Origin: Helicobacter sp. 12S02634-8
Lineage (GTDB): Bacteria; Campylobacterota; Campylobacteria; Campylobacterales; Helicobacteraceae
DNA length: 64,000 nt
Assembly (NCBI RefSeq): GCF_002272865.1
Contig: NZ_MLAP01000002.1
Location: forward strand, 1 to 64,000
Direction of reading: 5' to 3'
Shown here: piece after piece, positions 18,181 to 28,254 of the stretch
How positions within the stretch are numbered: the first letter of the stretch is position 1
How the letters are laid out: each line of letters begins with the position of its first letter
Translations under genes and position numbers: made by a program
Notes under the pieces: generated by a model
What the model was told of the DNA's origin: nothing
Databases searched by the model: none
Seen by the model: the letters and a program-made list of their open reading frames with translations, nothing else

Positions 18181-19779
18181 ATGATTTTATTGATTGATAA
18201 TTATGATTCATTCACCTATAATCTCTATCAAGTATTCTCTAAGTTCAACCACCCCATAAAGGTCGTTAGAAGCGATAAAATCACTATCGAAGACATCAAA
18301 AACATCAACCCCAAATACATCATCATAGGCCCTGGTCCTAAGACCCCTCAAGAAGCGGGTATTTCCATACAAATTGTCCAAGAATTCAAAGGTATCTACC
18401 CTATTTTAGGCATATGCTTGGGTCATCAAGCGATCTTAGCGGCCTTTAATGTGCCTATCGTATCAGCCAAACGCATTGTGCACGGCAAAATCGAACCCCT
18501 AGAACACAACGCACGGGGCATATTCCGTAATATCTCTCCCAACACGCCCATTGTCCGCTACCACTCTCTAGCAGGGCGAGAGGTTGATATTCCTGATTTC
18601 TTAGAAATCACAGCAAAAACCCCCGATGGGGAGGTGATGGCTGTTGAGCATAAATATTTCCAACTCATAGGCTTGCAGTTCCATCCTGAGTCTATCGGCA
18701 CAGAGGAGGGCGAAAAGATGATCTTAAACTTTCTGCACTATCGCAGAGAGAGTATCCCGATCAAAACTTATCTCAAAAAGACCCTCACTCTTTGCAATCT
18801 CACCTTCCAAGAAGCCTATGATATGATGGACGAACTCACAGAGGGCAATATGAGCGATGCGCAAATCGGCTCACTACTCACAGCCCTAGAAATCAAAGGG
18901 GTGCAAGCAGAAGAGCTCGCTGGCTTTGCTTCTGTCCTCAAAAAAAAGGCCGTATCTTTCCCCTTGCCCTTAGGAGATGAAAAGCGTATGGATATCGTAG
19001 GGACAGGCGGGAGTCCCAATAAAACTTTCAATGTTTCAACCACTACATCGCTCCTCTTAGCCACTGCAGGGGTCAAAATCATCAAACACGGCAATGGCGC
19101 AGTCACAAGCCAATCAGGCTCTGCAGACTTGCTTGCGCGCTTGGGTGTCAATGTCCAAATGAGTGTAGAAACTTGTATCCACTGCTACAAACAGCTAGGC
19201 ATTACCTTTTTATACGCACTCAAATTCCACTCCGCGCTGCGCTTTGCAAGTCAAGCAAGAAAATCATTGGGCTTTAAAACTGCCTTCAATCTCATTGGCC
19301 CTTTGGCAAATCCTGCTGCAGTCACACACCAATTCATCGGTGTTTTCAACAAAGATTACACAGAAGTCATCGCTGAAGCACTAAATATTTTGGGTATCAA
19401 ACACGCTTTGGTTGTGAGCGGCTTTGATGCATATGATGAGATTTCACTCACTGCCCCGACAAAAATCACAGAACTCCAAAACGGCAAAATCTGGAGCTAT
19501 GATTTCACGCCCATTGAAGTGGGGCTTGATTTTGTCCCCCATTCAATGCTAGTGGGTGGGGATAGCGCGACCAATCAAGAAATCACTATGGATATTTTCA
19601 ACAATATCCCCTCAGCAAAAAACGATCTAGTATGCCTAAACACTGGGGCAGGACTCTATTTATACGGACTTGCCTCTTCTTTAAAAGAGGGGTATTTTCA
19701 AGCAAAAGAAATCCTAAAAAGCAAAAAAGTCCTTGATACACTCCAAGCCTTCAAGCAACTCAGCCACCAAACACTCTAA
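18181..19779 (+). CDS. trpGD: Fused anthranilate synthase glutaminase / anthranilate phosphoribosyltransferase
   Basis: A 532-residue bifunctional protein. Residues 1-~195 are a class-I glutamine amidotransferase: oxyanion GPGPKTP, nucleophile in GICLGHQA, catalytic His-Glu in LQFHPES. Residues ~200-532 are TrpD: GTGGSPNKTFNVST binds PRPP, followed by KHGN and the LIGPLANPA segment. The same fusion occurs in E. coli and C. jejuni, whereas I recall separate trpG and trpD in H. pylori. Pathway genes trpCF, trpB and trpA are 36 kb away. Confidence 0.95.
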   Translation: MILLIDNYDSFTYNLYQVFSKFNHPIKVVRSDKITIEDIKNINPKYIIIGPGPKTPQEAGISIQIVQEFKGIYPILGICLGHQAILAAFNVPIVSAKRIVHGKIEPLEHNARGIFRNISPNTPIVRYHSLAGREVDIPDFLEITAKTPDGEVMAVEHKYFQLIGLQFHPESIGTEEGEKMILNFLHYRRESIPIKTYLKKTLTLCNLTFQEAYDMMDELTEGNMSDAQIGSLLTALEIKGVQAEELAGFASVLKKKAVSFPLPLGDEKRMDIVGTGGSPNKTFNVSTTTSLLLATAGVKIIKHGNGAVTSQSGSADLLARLGVNVQMSVETCIHCYKQLGITFLYALKFHSALRFASQARKSLGFKTAFNLIGPLANPAAVTHQFIGVFNKDYTEVIAEALNILGIKHALVVSGFDAYDEISLTAPTKITELQNGKIWSYDFTPIEVGLDFVPHSMLVGGDSATNQEITMDIFNNIPSAKNDLVCLNTGAGLYLYGLASSLKEGYFQAKEILKSKKVLDTLQAFKQLSHQTL

Positions 19780-20159
19780 CCCCTCCCCTATCCCCCTGCT
19801 TGCATATGGCTTGGTCTAGTTGGCTTGATTTGGCTCGGCTTGGTGCTTTGAGTTCGCACCCCCCCCCTCACTAGATTGGCTTAGTTTGTGCTATGTGGGC
19901 ACAATCGCCAAAAACTTCAAGATATTTTGGCTGTTTGCAAGCTTGGTTTTGATAGAATCAAGAACTTGATTTTGCTTGCTATGGTTGGTGCGTATTCTTG
20001 ATTGAAGTTCTCCTAGAGAAAGGCACTCTGCTGAGTGGGGATACTTTGAGTAAAGATAGCGCATTGATTGTTTTGCCAAGCCCAATGAGGGCTCAAAGCC
20101 CATCAGGTTCATAGATGTAAATCATATATTTATTTTTAGCTATTTTAAGGAGTTTGATC
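19780..20159. other. trpGD-pgk intergenic region
   Basis: 380 bp. The first 80 bp hold a pyrimidine tract and degenerate TTGGCTTG-like units, then a C9 run (19859-19867). The right two thirds contain a possible minus-strand small gene (19891-20112, listed separately). AT-rich DNA at 20113-20145 probably carries the pgk promoter, but no box is convincing. Confidence 0.5.
19891..20112 (-). CDS. Possible small protein, unrecognised
   Basis: A 73-codon minus-strand ORF with codon use like its neighbours and a helical, Leu/Lys/Gln-rich sequence (segments such as GLAKQSMRYLYSKYPHSAE and NQVLDSIKTKLANSQNILK). Start could be the first ATG or the fourth codon (ATG); neither has a good Shine-Dalgarno. 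No signal peptide or membrane helix. It does not overlap another gene, which raises its odds above a shadow ORF. No family recognised. Confidence 0.4.
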   Translation of the reverse strand: MNLMGFEPSLGLAKQSMRYLYSKYPHSAECLSLGELQSRIRTNHSKQNQVLDSIKTKLANSQNILKFLAIVPT

Positions 20160-21389
20160 ATGTTACAAGTAGCCAGCATCACCTTGATGCAACAAACAAA
20201 AAGTATCCGCGATATCCAAATCAATAACAAAAAAATACTTATTCGTGTAGATTTCAATGTCCCTATGGATAAAGATTTCAATATCTCTGATGATACGCGT
20301 ATCCGAGAAGCGATCCCCACTATCAACTACTGCATTGACAACAATCCCCATTCCATCGTGCTAGTCAGCCACTTAGGGCGCCCTAAGGGCAAGAGTCAAG
20401 AGTTTTCACTCAAGCATATACTCAAGCGCCTAGAGCGGCTTTTGGATAAAAATGTCGCGTTTGCTGATAGTATCAAGTCTGCACAAACTCTCCAAGACAC
20501 ACTGCCTAAAGGTGGAGTGATTTTGCTAGAAAATATTCGCTTTTATGAGGGCGAAGAGCAGAACTCCCCTGAATTGAGCCAAAGCCTTGCGAGCTTGTGT
20601 GATGTCTATATCAATGATGCCTTTGGGACAAGCCACCGCGCGCATTCAAGCACTTATGGGATCGCTAGCTTTGCTAAAGAAAAAGTCGCTGGGCTTTTAC
20701 TCAAAAAAGAAATCGATTCTTTTGCTAAAGCCCTTGCCAATCCACTCAAACCTGTCTTACTCATCGTAGGTGGGAGCAAGGTCAGCTCCAAGCTTGAATT
20801 ACTCATCAATATCTTAGATGTTGTCGATAAAATCATCATCGGTGGGGCAATGAGTAACACATTTTTAAAAGCACTCGGCTATGATATGCAAGCCTCGCTC
20901 ACTGAAGACGCTCTGCTCGCTGATGCGACTAAGATTTTAGCCCTTGCTAAGACTAAAGGGGTCAAGATCTATTTGCCTGTTGATGTTGTCAGCACTGATG
21001 ATATCAAAAACCATACCCATATCAAAATCACTCCTGCGCAAGATATTCCCTCAGGCCATATGGCTGTTGATATTGGCCCTGCAAGCACTAAGCTCTTTGC
21101 ACAAGTTGTCCATTCTAGCCAGACAATCATATGGAATGGCCCTTTGGGCGTGTATGAAATCTCACAATTCTCACGCGGGACTTTCAATATCGCGCATTCT
21201 ATCGCTGATACCTATGCGTTTTCTCTCATCGGTGGGGGGGATACAGCCGATGCGATTGAAAAAGCAGGCGAACGGGATAATATGAGCTTTATTTCTACAG
21301 GAGGGGGCGCATCACTTGAATTACTTGAGGGCAAAATCTTGCCTGCATTTGAAGTCCTAGATAAAAAAGCAGATTTTATCCAGCCCTAG
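20160..21389 (+). CDS. pgk: Phosphoglycerate kinase
   Basis: Interconverts 1,3-bisphosphoglycerate and 3-phosphoglycerate with ATP. 409 residues with RVDFNVPMD (near 29), SHLGRPKGK (near 67), GGSKVSSK (hinge) and IGGGDTADA (nucleotide loop, near 360). ATG 20160 is 7 bp from AAGGAG, giving a slightly extended N-terminus of about 15 residues before the usual start; an inner ATG (SITLMQQ) is also possible. H. pylori has the same pgk-corA-terC order. Confidence 0.96.
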   Translation: MLQVASITLMQQTKSIRDIQINNKKILIRVDFNVPMDKDFNISDDTRIREAIPTINYCIDNNPHSIVLVSHLGRPKGKSQEFSLKHILKRLERLLDKNVAFADSIKSAQTLQDTLPKGGVILLENIRFYEGEEQNSPELSQSLASLCDVYINDAFGTSHRAHSSTYGIASFAKEKVAGLLLKKEIDSFAKALANPLKPVLLIVGGSKVSSKLELLINILDVVDKIIIGGAMSNTFLKALGYDMQASLTEDALLADATKILALAKTKGVKIYLPVDVVSTDDIKNHTHIKITPAQDIPSGHMAVDIGPASTKLFAQVVHSSQTIIWNGPLGVYEISQFSRGTFNIAHSIADTYAFSLIGGGDTADAIEKAGERDNMSFISTGGGASLELLEGKILPAFEVLDKKADFIQP

Positions 21390-21418
21390 GTCAGCAAGCC
21401 CACTTAAAAGGTCGCAAT

Positions 21419-22381
21419 ATGATGAATGTATTTATAAAAAAACAAGCCCTCGTTACCAGAGAAAGTTTCCAAAGCACTGAAAATATTTGTTTGGAGGGGG
21501 GTATGATACTTTGGATCGACCTTTTACACCCCACGAGTGCAGAAGTGTCTTATATTGCAAAAACCTATATGCTAGATATCCCCACTAAAGAAGAGCGCGA
21601 AGAGATCGAACAGAGTGCGAGATATTGGGAAGATAGCACAAGTATCACGATCAATACTTATTTTCTGATGAGAAATGCAGGGCTAGAGCTCCACAATCAA
21701 ACCGTGACTTTTATCCTCTATAAAGGCATTTTATTCACGATTCGTTACAATGAATTCAAGGTCTTTGATGAGATCCAACAACGCGTTTTAGCCAGTCCTA
21801 AAAACTTTGAAGATGGCTTTGATCTGATTGCTAAGATTTTTGAAGTGCGCATTGAAAAAGACGCTGATTTGCTTGAGAGCGCTGGGCGAGAAACAAGCGA
21901 TTTGAGAAAAAATGTCGTATTCAATGAAAAAAACCTTGACCACGATGATATCTTAGCCAAGCTCTCTAGCCTCCAAGAGCTCAATATGGGACTTAGGGAT
22001 TCGCTTTTTGACAAAAGGCGTGCGATCACTGCATTACTCAAAAGCGATAAAATCGATATTGATGTCAAAAAAAACTTAACCATCGTCCTCAAAGACATCA
22101 ACTCACTTGTAGAATTTACCACCGTTAATATGAATGTTTTAGACAATATCCAAAGCCTTTTCACAAGTCAAATCAATGTCGAACAAAACAAAATCATCAA
22201 GGTCTTCACCGTAGCCACAATGGCAATGATGCCCCCCACACTCATTGGCACAATTTATGGCATGAACTTCAAATATATGCCTGAGCTTGATTGGGAGTTT
22301 GGCTATCCACTTGCAATTGTCGTGATGATTATTTCTACCATCTTGCCTGTGATTTATTTCAAGAAAAAAGGGTGGCTATAA
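21419..22381 (+). CDS. corA: CorA magnesium/cobalt channel
   Basis: A 320-residue CorA family channel: large cytoplasmic N-terminal domain, a long helix, and two C-terminal membrane helices linked by the [10 protein letters not shown] signature (Gly-Met-Asn selectivity loop, near residue 281). Two ATGs are adjacent (21419, 21422); AAAGG lies about 7 bp before the first. The stop is directly followed by the terC ATG, so the two are co-translated. Confidence 0.95.
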   Translation: MMNVFIKKQALVTRESFQSTENICLEGGMILWIDLLHPTSAEVSYIAKTYMLDIPTKEEREEIEQSARYWEDSTSITINTYFLMRNAGLELHNQTVTFILYKGILFTIRYNEFKVFDEIQQRVLASPKNFEDGFDLIAKIFEVRIEKDADLLESAGRETSDLRKNVVFNEKNLDHDDILAKLSSLQELNMGLRDSLFDKRRAITALLKSDKIDIDVKKNLTIVLKDINSLVEFTTVNMNVLDNIQSLFTSQINVEQNKIIKVFTVATMAMMPPTLIGTIYGMNFKYMPELDWEFGYPLAIVVMIISTILPVIYFKKKGWL

Positions 22382-23104
22382 ATGTTAGAGTGGCTCACAG
22401 ACCCTAGCGCATGGATCGCTTTAGCAACACTCACACTCCTTGAGATTGTCTTAGGGATTGATAATATCATATTCATTGCAATTTTAGTAGGCAAACTACC
22501 CGAGCGTCAAAGAGATAAGGCTAGAGTGCTGGGCTTAAGCCTAGCAATGCTGACGCGTATTGCCTTGCTTGCTTCGCTTTTTTGGATCATGAAACTCACA
22601 AGCCCACTTTTTGAAATCAAAGGAAACGCCATCTCTGGCAGGGATTTGATTTTGATTTTAGGCGGGCTGTTTTTGATCTATAAAAGCACACACGAAATCC
22701 ACGCCCAGCTCAATCCCAAAGAATCGCATATATCCCACACAAAGGGAGCTTCAGGCTTTTTTTCTATACTGCTTCAAATTGCGATTTTAGATATTATTTT
22801 TTCACTAGATTCTGTCATCACAGCTGTGGGTATGGCTGATCATCTGCCTGTAATGGTGATTGCTATTATTTTGGCTGTTTTGGTGATGATGGCAGCTTCT
22901 AAGAGCATTTCTATTTTTGTCGAGGCAAATCCCACAATCAAGACCTTGGCATTGTCGTTTTTGCTGATGGTGGGGATCGCCCTTGTTGCTGATGGATTAG
23001 ACTTCCATATCCCTAAGGGCTATATTTATTTTGCTATGGGCTTTTCTTTGGGGGTGGAGTGTATCAATATCTATGCGAGCAAGAAAAATAAACAATCCTC
23101 TTAA
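22382..23104 (+). CDS. TerC-family integral membrane protein
   Basis: A 240-residue protein with seven hydrophobic helices and the TerC hallmarks GIDNIIFI (near residue 24) and FSLDSVITAVGM (near 140), whose acidic residues suggest metal transport. Relatives help load manganese onto exported enzymes. Third in pgk-corA-terC, starting directly after the corA stop. Its end is only 3 bp from the convergent PLP gene, leaving no room for a terminator. Confidence 0.9.
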   Translation: MLEWLTDPSAWIALATLTLLEIVLGIDNIIFIAILVGKLPERQRDKARVLGLSLAMLTRIALLASLFWIMKLTSPLFEIKGNAISGRDLILILGGLFLIYKSTHEIHAQLNPKESHISHTKGASGFFSILLQIAILDIIFSLDSVITAVGMADHLPVMVIAIILAVLVMMAASKSISIFVEANPTIKTLALSFLLMVGIALVADGLDFHIPKGYIYFAMGFSLGVECINIYASKKNKQSS

Positions 23105-23107
23105 AGC

Positions 23108-23986
23108 CTAAGATTGCAATCGCAAATATCGTTGCTTCTGGGTGTGATTACCCAGCAAGCCCCCTGAGTGGATAAACACAATATCTCTATGGGCAAATCT
23201 CTCCATATGCTCATACAAGCACAACCACCCCAAACAATCATAAATCAAATCAAACTCCACGCCTAATTCCAACCACTCTGAATAAATCGCATAAAGCTCT
23301 GCATTGGGCTTACCAAAGGGGATTTTTGCTCTAGGAGCAAGGATTGCTTCCAGAGTGCCTGCTTGCGCTTCTTGGAGCATTTGAGCCAAATACAAAGCAC
23401 CCCCTGCTGCTCCCACGCTAACAACACACGGGAAAAAATGCGCCAAAATCCCTGCACTCACACCACTTCCAGACACATACAAAATAGCCAAATCTTTTAG
23501 CCCCACCACATCTCTCTGCAGTTCACACGCAAGCCTTTCAATACCCATATGAGCGATTGCATGAGACCCACCTTGGGGGATAAACACCCCACCTTGGGCT
23601 GTGCAAAAATCAAGTGCTTGGTGTTTGAGAGCTTCTAAATTGCCATGGACAAACTCCAAACGAACCCCATTTTGCAAAGCATACAAGAGATTGCCCTGTA
23701 TATTTGCTTGCAGATACCCACTCAATGGTGGCGTAAAATACACAAACTGACAACGTTTGTGCTTAGCGATATAAGAGAGTGCAAACATCGCATTGGATTG
23801 ATTGCCCCCATAGCTCACTAATGTCCTGCCCTCTAAGGGCTGGTATAAGAGGGATTCAAATTTGCGTGCTTTATTGCCATTAAAAAGAGGGTGGAGCAAA
23901 TCATCGCGCTTGATATAGACCTTTTTACCCCGCCAAACATAGGATTCTAGGGGCGAGGGAAATCGCAGCGATATATCTTCTCTCAT
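23108..23986 (-). CDS. PLP-dependent ACC deaminase / D-cysteine desulfhydrase-like protein
   Basis: A 292-residue tryptophan-synthase-beta fold enzyme. IKRDDLLHPLFNGNKARKFE (residues ~24-43) carries the PLP lysine, YGGNQSNAMFAL is the substrate Asn/Ser loop, and SGSGVSAG binds the phosphate. These features match the ACC deaminase/D-cysteine desulfhydrase family; substrate cannot be told by eye, and D-amino-acid deamination is more likely than ACC in this host. ATG 23986 overlaps the mnmE stop (ATGA). It is the last gene of the mnmE-jag-yidC cluster. Confidence 0.82.
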   Translation of the reverse strand: MREDISLRFPSPLESYVWRGKKVYIKRDDLLHPLFNGNKARKFESLLYQPLEGRTLVSYGGNQSNAMFALSYIAKHKRCQFVYFTPPLSGYLQANIQGNLLYALQNGVRLEFVHGNLEALKHQALDFCTAQGGVFIPQGGSHAIAHMGIERLACELQRDVVGLKDLAILYVSGSGVSAGILAHFFPCVVSVGAAGGALYLAQMLQEAQAGTLEAILAPRAKIPFGKPNAELYAIYSEWLELGVEFDLIYDCLGWLCLYEHMERFAHRDIVFIHSGGLLGNHTQKQRYLRLQS

Positions 23987-25353
23987 TTTCCCAAGCAAAA
24001 CTCTCCAAACATTTTATCAAACATTTCAGAGATCTCATATGGGTGGGTGATACTCGAAATGGCTTGGATTGCATCTGTGATATGATAAGAAAACAGCTCA
24101 AGCTCCAAAGTTTCCCACACTCTCAAAGCTTCTTGAAGACTCTCAATCGTGGCTTTGAGTGCTTGCATTTGACCCAAAGAAGTCAAAAGCACCTCACTCC
24201 CTGCTTGGTCTTCTTGCAAGATAGCACTCAAAATCTCCTTGATTTGATAGGCACAATCTTGGGTATCTTTGGCATTGATAGAAATGGCTTGATATGGGAA
24301 GTTACAAGAGTGGCTAAAGGCTTTTGTATCCATCTTTTGTGGCAAGTCATTTTTATTCAACACAATAATACAATGCTGATTTTTGCTCGCTTCAAGCAGC
24401 GCTAAAATTTCTTTATCTTCAGCTTCAAACTCCCTAGAAGTATCAAAAACAGCCAAAATAATATCGCTTTCCTTAGCAGCTTGAAGACTCTTTTGTATCC
24501 CCAAAGACTCGATAGTATCTTGCGTTTCTCTGATACCTGCTGTATCAATGAGCCTGATACAATGCCCACTCACTTGGATACTCTCCTCGATTGTATCCCT
24601 TGTTGTCCCAGCAATCGGACTGATGATAGCGCGGTCATAGAGCAAAATAGCGTTCAAAACAGAGCTTTTACCGACATTGGGCTTACCGATGATACAAAGC
24701 CGATACCCCTCCACCAAGCCTTGGCGCATACTTGAAAAGTCATACACGCGTTGCAAGCGATTTTTAAGTCCATCAAGCTGCAAAGTGATATTTGCAGCTA
24801 TATCAGTAGGAATATCTTCCTCGCTATAATCAATCATCACTTCACTATGCGCAAGCAAGCCCAAAAGCCCCTCCCGCACTTCTTCTACAAACTCTCCCAA
24901 CTCGCCTTTGAGCTGGCGAGCTAAAACTTTAGTCATGTGCTCGCTTTTAGATTGGATCAATCGTGCTATGGCATTGACTTGTGAAAAATCTATCCGACCA
25001 CTCAAAAAAGCTCTTTTGCTGAACTCACCCGCATACGCAAGGCGTGCACCTGCTTGCAAACAAAGCTGCAAAATCATCTGCGCACTCACAAGCCCGCCAT
25101 GACATTGGATCTCGCACACATCTTCTCGCGTATAGCTATGTGGGGCTTTGAAATAAATCACAATCACCTCATCGACCAAATCGCCCACTCCATCATAGAT
25201 AGCCGATAAAGTCGCATAACGAGGGGAAAAACTGCTTTTTTGACTCAAAGCACAAACAATCTCTAAAGCCCTTGACCCGCTCATTCTGATAATCGCCATA
25301 GCCCCGATTCCTTGGGGGGTAGAGATAGCTACGATTGTATCGTGATTATTCAT
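23983..25353 (-). CDS. mnmE: tRNA modification GTPase MnmE
   Basis: With MnmG it modifies U34 of several tRNAs (cmnm5U). 456 residues: N-terminal folate-binding domain beginning DTIVAISTPQGIGAMAIIR, helical middle, then an inserted G domain with GKPNVGKSS (G1), AGTTRD (G2), DTAG (G3) and NKND (G4), and the C-terminal CxGK motif (FCLGK). ATG 25353 overlaps the jag stop by 8 bp; the 12-residue longer reading is not conserved. Confidence 0.95.
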   Translation of the reverse strand: MNNHDTIVAISTPQGIGAMAIIRMSGSRALEIVCALSQKSSFSPRYATLSAIYDGVGDLVDEVIVIYFKAPHSYTREDVCEIQCHGGLVSAQMILQLCLQAGARLAYAGEFSKRAFLSGRIDFSQVNAIARLIQSKSEHMTKVLARQLKGELGEFVEEVREGLLGLLAHSEVMIDYSEEDIPTDIAANITLQLDGLKNRLQRVYDFSSMRQGLVEGYRLCIIGKPNVGKSSVLNAILLYDRAIISPIAGTTRDTIEESIQVSGHCIRLIDTAGIRETQDTIESLGIQKSLQAAKESDIILAVFDTSREFEAEDKEILALLEASKNQHCIIVLNKNDLPQKMDTKAFSHSCNFPYQAISINAKDTQDCAYQIKEILSAILQEDQAGSEVLLTSLGQMQALKATIESLQEALRVWETLELELFSYHITDAIQAISSITHPYEISEMFDKMFGEFCLGK

Positions 25354-26176
25354 TGCGGATAAAGTCATTGACGATAATATAACGCTCATCTAAAGAATTG
25401 GTGCGAAAAGAAACATATTTGTTGGGAAAAGTTTCACGGAGTTTTTTTAAGGCAATATAAGCGAGCACGCCATCAAGTGGCTTAGTCTGGGCTTTGCCAA
25501 GCTCATATACGGTTGTGATGATATTTTGGAGATAAATATCCATCGCTTCTTCTTGATTTTTCAAAAATTGTGCGATTTCTAAGCGAATATTGTAGCCATA
25601 TTTGGGGTGTATCCAATTGAAAAGTAAATAAGAGAGCGCTTTATACCGATAGCCCTTCTCGCCAATCATCAACGCTGAATCCTCGCCATTGAGCGTGATA
25701 GAAAGTGTCTGAGCGTCATAGAGTGCGACTTCAATGCGATCGATTTTATAGGGCATAAAGGTAAAAAGTCTTTTGAGCTCGGCTTGGATTTCTTGTGTGA
25801 TACTTTGTGTATCAGTCGTATCTTTAAAAAATGCTTCTTCAATGCTGGAGTTTTTGACCTCGCTAGAGTTTTTGGCCTCTGGGCTTGGCTGATTGGAGCT
25901 GGGCTTTGGAGTTATAGATATGGGCTGCTTGAGATGGGGCGTGGGCGTGGGAGCAGAGGAGGGTTGAGAGGGTGAGGGGATCGGGGTGATTGGGGTGAGG
26001 GGAGTGGAGGTCTTGAGGGGTGCTGCGATGATGATAGCGTCCCTTTTACCCATACCCAAAAAGCCCTTAGATGGGATTTGTATCACTTCATAATCAAGCT
26101 CTGTAACAGAGCAACCTAGCTCTATAGATGCTTGTGTGATAGCTTCTTGCAAGGTTCTTGCACGGATCTTTTTCAT
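25346..26176 (-). CDS. Jag/KhpB-like RNA-binding protein
   Basis: A 276-residue protein with three parts: an N-terminal Jag-N domain (residues 1-~52, KKIRARTLQEAITQAS and SKGFLGMGKRDA), a Pro/Thr/Ser-rich disordered linker (~55-110), and C-terminal KH-like (LNGEDSALMIGEKGYRYKAL) and degenerate R3H regions. It usually follows yidC and is thought to link RNA binding to cell envelope growth. Start overlaps the yidC stop (ATGA). H. pylori HP1451 is the positional match. Confidence 0.85.
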   Translation of the reverse strand: MKKIRARTLQEAITQASIELGCSVTELDYEVIQIPSKGFLGMGKRDAIIIAAPLKTSTPLTPITPIPSPSQPSSAPTPTPHLKQPISITPKPSSNQPSPEAKNSSEVKNSSIEEAFFKDTTDTQSITQEIQAELKRLFTFMPYKIDRIEVALYDAQTLSITLNGEDSALMIGEKGYRYKALSYLLFNWIHPKYGYNIRLEIAQFLKNQEEAMDIYLQNIITTVYELGKAQTKPLDGVLAYIALKKLRETFPNKYVSFRTNSLDERYIIVNDFIRNE

Positions 26177-27837
26177 TTTTTCTCACTATGATGGTGGTGT
26201 TCGTGGTGTTCTTGGATCTCAAGTGCCTTTTTTCTTTCAAGCATTTTATTGATCAAGAGCTGTTGGATAATTGAAAATATATTATTCACAGTCCAATAAA
26301 GCACTAATCCAGCAGGGAAAGTAATCAAAAAGAGTGTAAATACCACAGGCAAGAGCTTGAAAATCCTCGCTTGCATTGGGTCAGCAATGGTATTGGGCGT
26401 GAGAACTTGATGGATATACATCGAAATCCCCATCAAAAGAGGCAATACAAAATATGGATCCATCACCGATAAATCATGGATCCACAAAATCCAGCCAGCA
26501 CTTTTGAGCTCAACAGCATTATACAGCACGCGATAAATGGCAAAAAACACAGGTATCTGGAGTATCAAAGGCAAGCACCCACCCATGGGATTGGCCCCGT
26601 GCTTTTTATAAAGCTGCATCATACTTGATTGGAGTTTTTGGGGGTCGCCTTTGTATTTTTCTTGGATTTCCTTCATCTTCGGAGCGAGCTCTTTGAGTCG
26701 TTGCATACTCACCATACCCTTATAACTCAAAGGATACAAGATAATACGCACAATCAAAGTCAAAAGGATAATCGACCAACCCCAATTCCCTATGTAAGTG
26801 TGCAAAAAATTCAGAAGCAAAAACACAGGCTTGGCAAAAAATGTAATCATACCATACTCGACAACATCAGTAAGGATCGGATAAATCTGTTTTAAGGCTA
26901 TGTAATCTTTAGGACCTATGTAGCCCTCAATGCTCGCATTTCCCTTTAAAGACACAAAAGGCAAAGGATTCTTGCTCCCTGCCTCTGCATCAACGATAGC
27001 ATCAAAGCCGCTAGGAGCGCGTGTGAAAAACAATGAAGTATAATAACGATCTGCACTGGCAATGAACTTTGTGCCATTGAATTGTTCAAGCTTCTTGACA
27101 TCTTTGTCTTCAAATTTTTCTATCTTGTCTTCACTTGTTTCTAGCAAAACACCATGAAAGGCATACCCATCAGCATCAGCGACAGGCCTTTGACCACTTG
27201 TGATGACATAAGGGAGGTTGCTGTGATCGAGCTCGATTTTAATATCATATTTGAGATTGGGGTAAAAAGTGATGATTTTTTTGATAGTGAGGGCTTTGAG
27301 CTTTTGGGTGAGGACTAAAGTCTGGGGCGTTGTATCCAGTTCAATTTGATTTGTTGAAGCTTCATAAGGCACACTAAAAGCTTCATTATTGATAGCGACA
27401 TCTCCAAAGCGCACTTCTAAGGGCTTGAGCGTATCAGCCCCTAGAAGTGGGAGCTTGCTGAGGGGGACTTGCGGGGTGGAAGCAAAGCCAAAAAGTCTTT
27501 TGATATGGGCAAAAAATCCCTCTTGGCTAGGAGCAGTGAATTTCTTGTCTTTGAGATAGACTTGAGCGATTCTGCCAAGCGAATCAATATCTATCTGAAA
27601 ATCTTTAGAAGTAATCGTAGCTATCACTCCACTAGAGGCACTATCAGTAGATATGGGGGCAGTGGATTTGGGGGTGAGTGAGGGGGCGGGGGCGTTTTGT
27701 GTGCTTTGGGATTGCGCGCTAGTTTCTGGGCTCAAAGGGGCTGTGGCAGGCTTTTGCCAATAGCTATACACGACGATAAACAAAAACGAAATGGCCACAG
27801 CTAAAATAATCCTGAGATTTGAATTGTTGTCTTTCAC
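26173..27837 (-). CDS. yidC: Membrane protein insertase YidC
   Basis: Inserts and folds inner-membrane proteins alone or with Sec. 554 residues with a GTG start: N-terminal membrane anchor (IILAVAISFLFIVVYSYW), a Ser/Thr/Pro linker, the periplasmic P1 beta domain (~80-330), then five core helices with KYKGDPQKLQSSMMQLYK and GGCLPLILQIPVFFAIYRVL; the tail is His-rich (EHHEHHHH). Sits between yidD and jag, matching the conserved rpmH-rnpA-yidD-yidC-jag-mnmE order. Confidence 0.96.
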   Translation of the reverse strand: MKDNNSNLRIILAVAISFLFIVVYSYWQKPATAPLSPETSAQSQSTQNAPAPSLTPKSTAPISTDSASSGVIATITSKDFQIDIDSLGRIAQVYLKDKKFTAPSQEGFFAHIKRLFGFASTPQVPLSKLPLLGADTLKPLEVRFGDVAINNEAFSVPYEASTNQIELDTTPQTLVLTQKLKALTIKKIITFYPNLKYDIKIELDHSNLPYVITSGQRPVADADGYAFHGVLLETSEDKIEKFEDKDVKKLEQFNGTKFIASADRYYTSLFFTRAPSGFDAIVDAEAGSKNPLPFVSLKGNASIEGYIGPKDYIALKQIYPILTDVVEYGMITFFAKPVFLLLNFLHTYIGNWGWSIILLTLIVRIILYPLSYKGMVSMQRLKELAPKMKEIQEKYKGDPQKLQSSMMQLYKKHGANPMGGCLPLILQIPVFFAIYRVLYNAVELKSAGWILWIHDLSVMDPYFVLPLLMGISMYIHQVLTPNTIADPMQARIFKLLPVVFTLFLITFPAGLVLYWTVNNIFSIIQQLLINKMLERKKALEIQEHHEHHHHSEKK

Positions 27838-27851
27838 TAAAATTACCTATC

Positions 27852-28202
27852 CTATAATGATTTGATGATATAAAATTTTGTCTTTGGACACTGGCAAGCT
27901 GCCAATGGAATCAGCCAAAATGTGATTTTTTTAGGTGTAGAAAAGTTTTTTTCTAACACTCTATGACCTATGGGGTAATCAATCCCCCCCTTGAAAAACT
28001 GATTGCACCGCAAGATTCTTGAAAAAATCTGATAAAAAGCCCTCAAAGGCTGATTGAACTGCAGACTCCAAAGTGCGTATTCTGAACAGCTTGGATAATA
28101 CCTACAGCTACTTGGGAGAAAAGGAGAAATCAATTTCTGATACAAAATCACGAGCTTTTGAGCACCCAAACAGACCCAAAAATAAAAAAAATTTCTTCTC
28201 AT
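27852..28202 (-). CDS. yidD: YidD membrane protein insertion efficiency factor
   Basis: A 116-residue small protein with the YidD core: LILYQKLISPFLPSSCRYYPSCSEYAL-type region carrying paired cysteines, then FFKGGIDYPIG. It is peripheral to the inner membrane and aids YidC-dependent insertion. Starts 52 bp after rnpA and ends 14 bp before yidC. The C-terminal tail is longer than in E. coli (85 residues) but similar to H. pylori. Confidence 0.9.
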   Translation of the reverse strand: MRRNFFYFWVCLGAQKLVILYQKLISPFLPSSCRYYPSCSEYALWSLQFNQPLRAFYQIFSRILRCNQFFKGGIDYPIGHRVLEKNFSTPKKITFWLIPLAACQCPKTKFYIIKSL

Positions 28203-28254
28203 TTAAAATTTCCAAGAGCACTACGCCAAATATTTCTCAAAATATCAAAAGAAT

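Noticed and set aside
19859-19867. C9 tract as a phase-variable switch
   Set aside because: It lies outside any credible coding region and no promoter spacing effect is evident.
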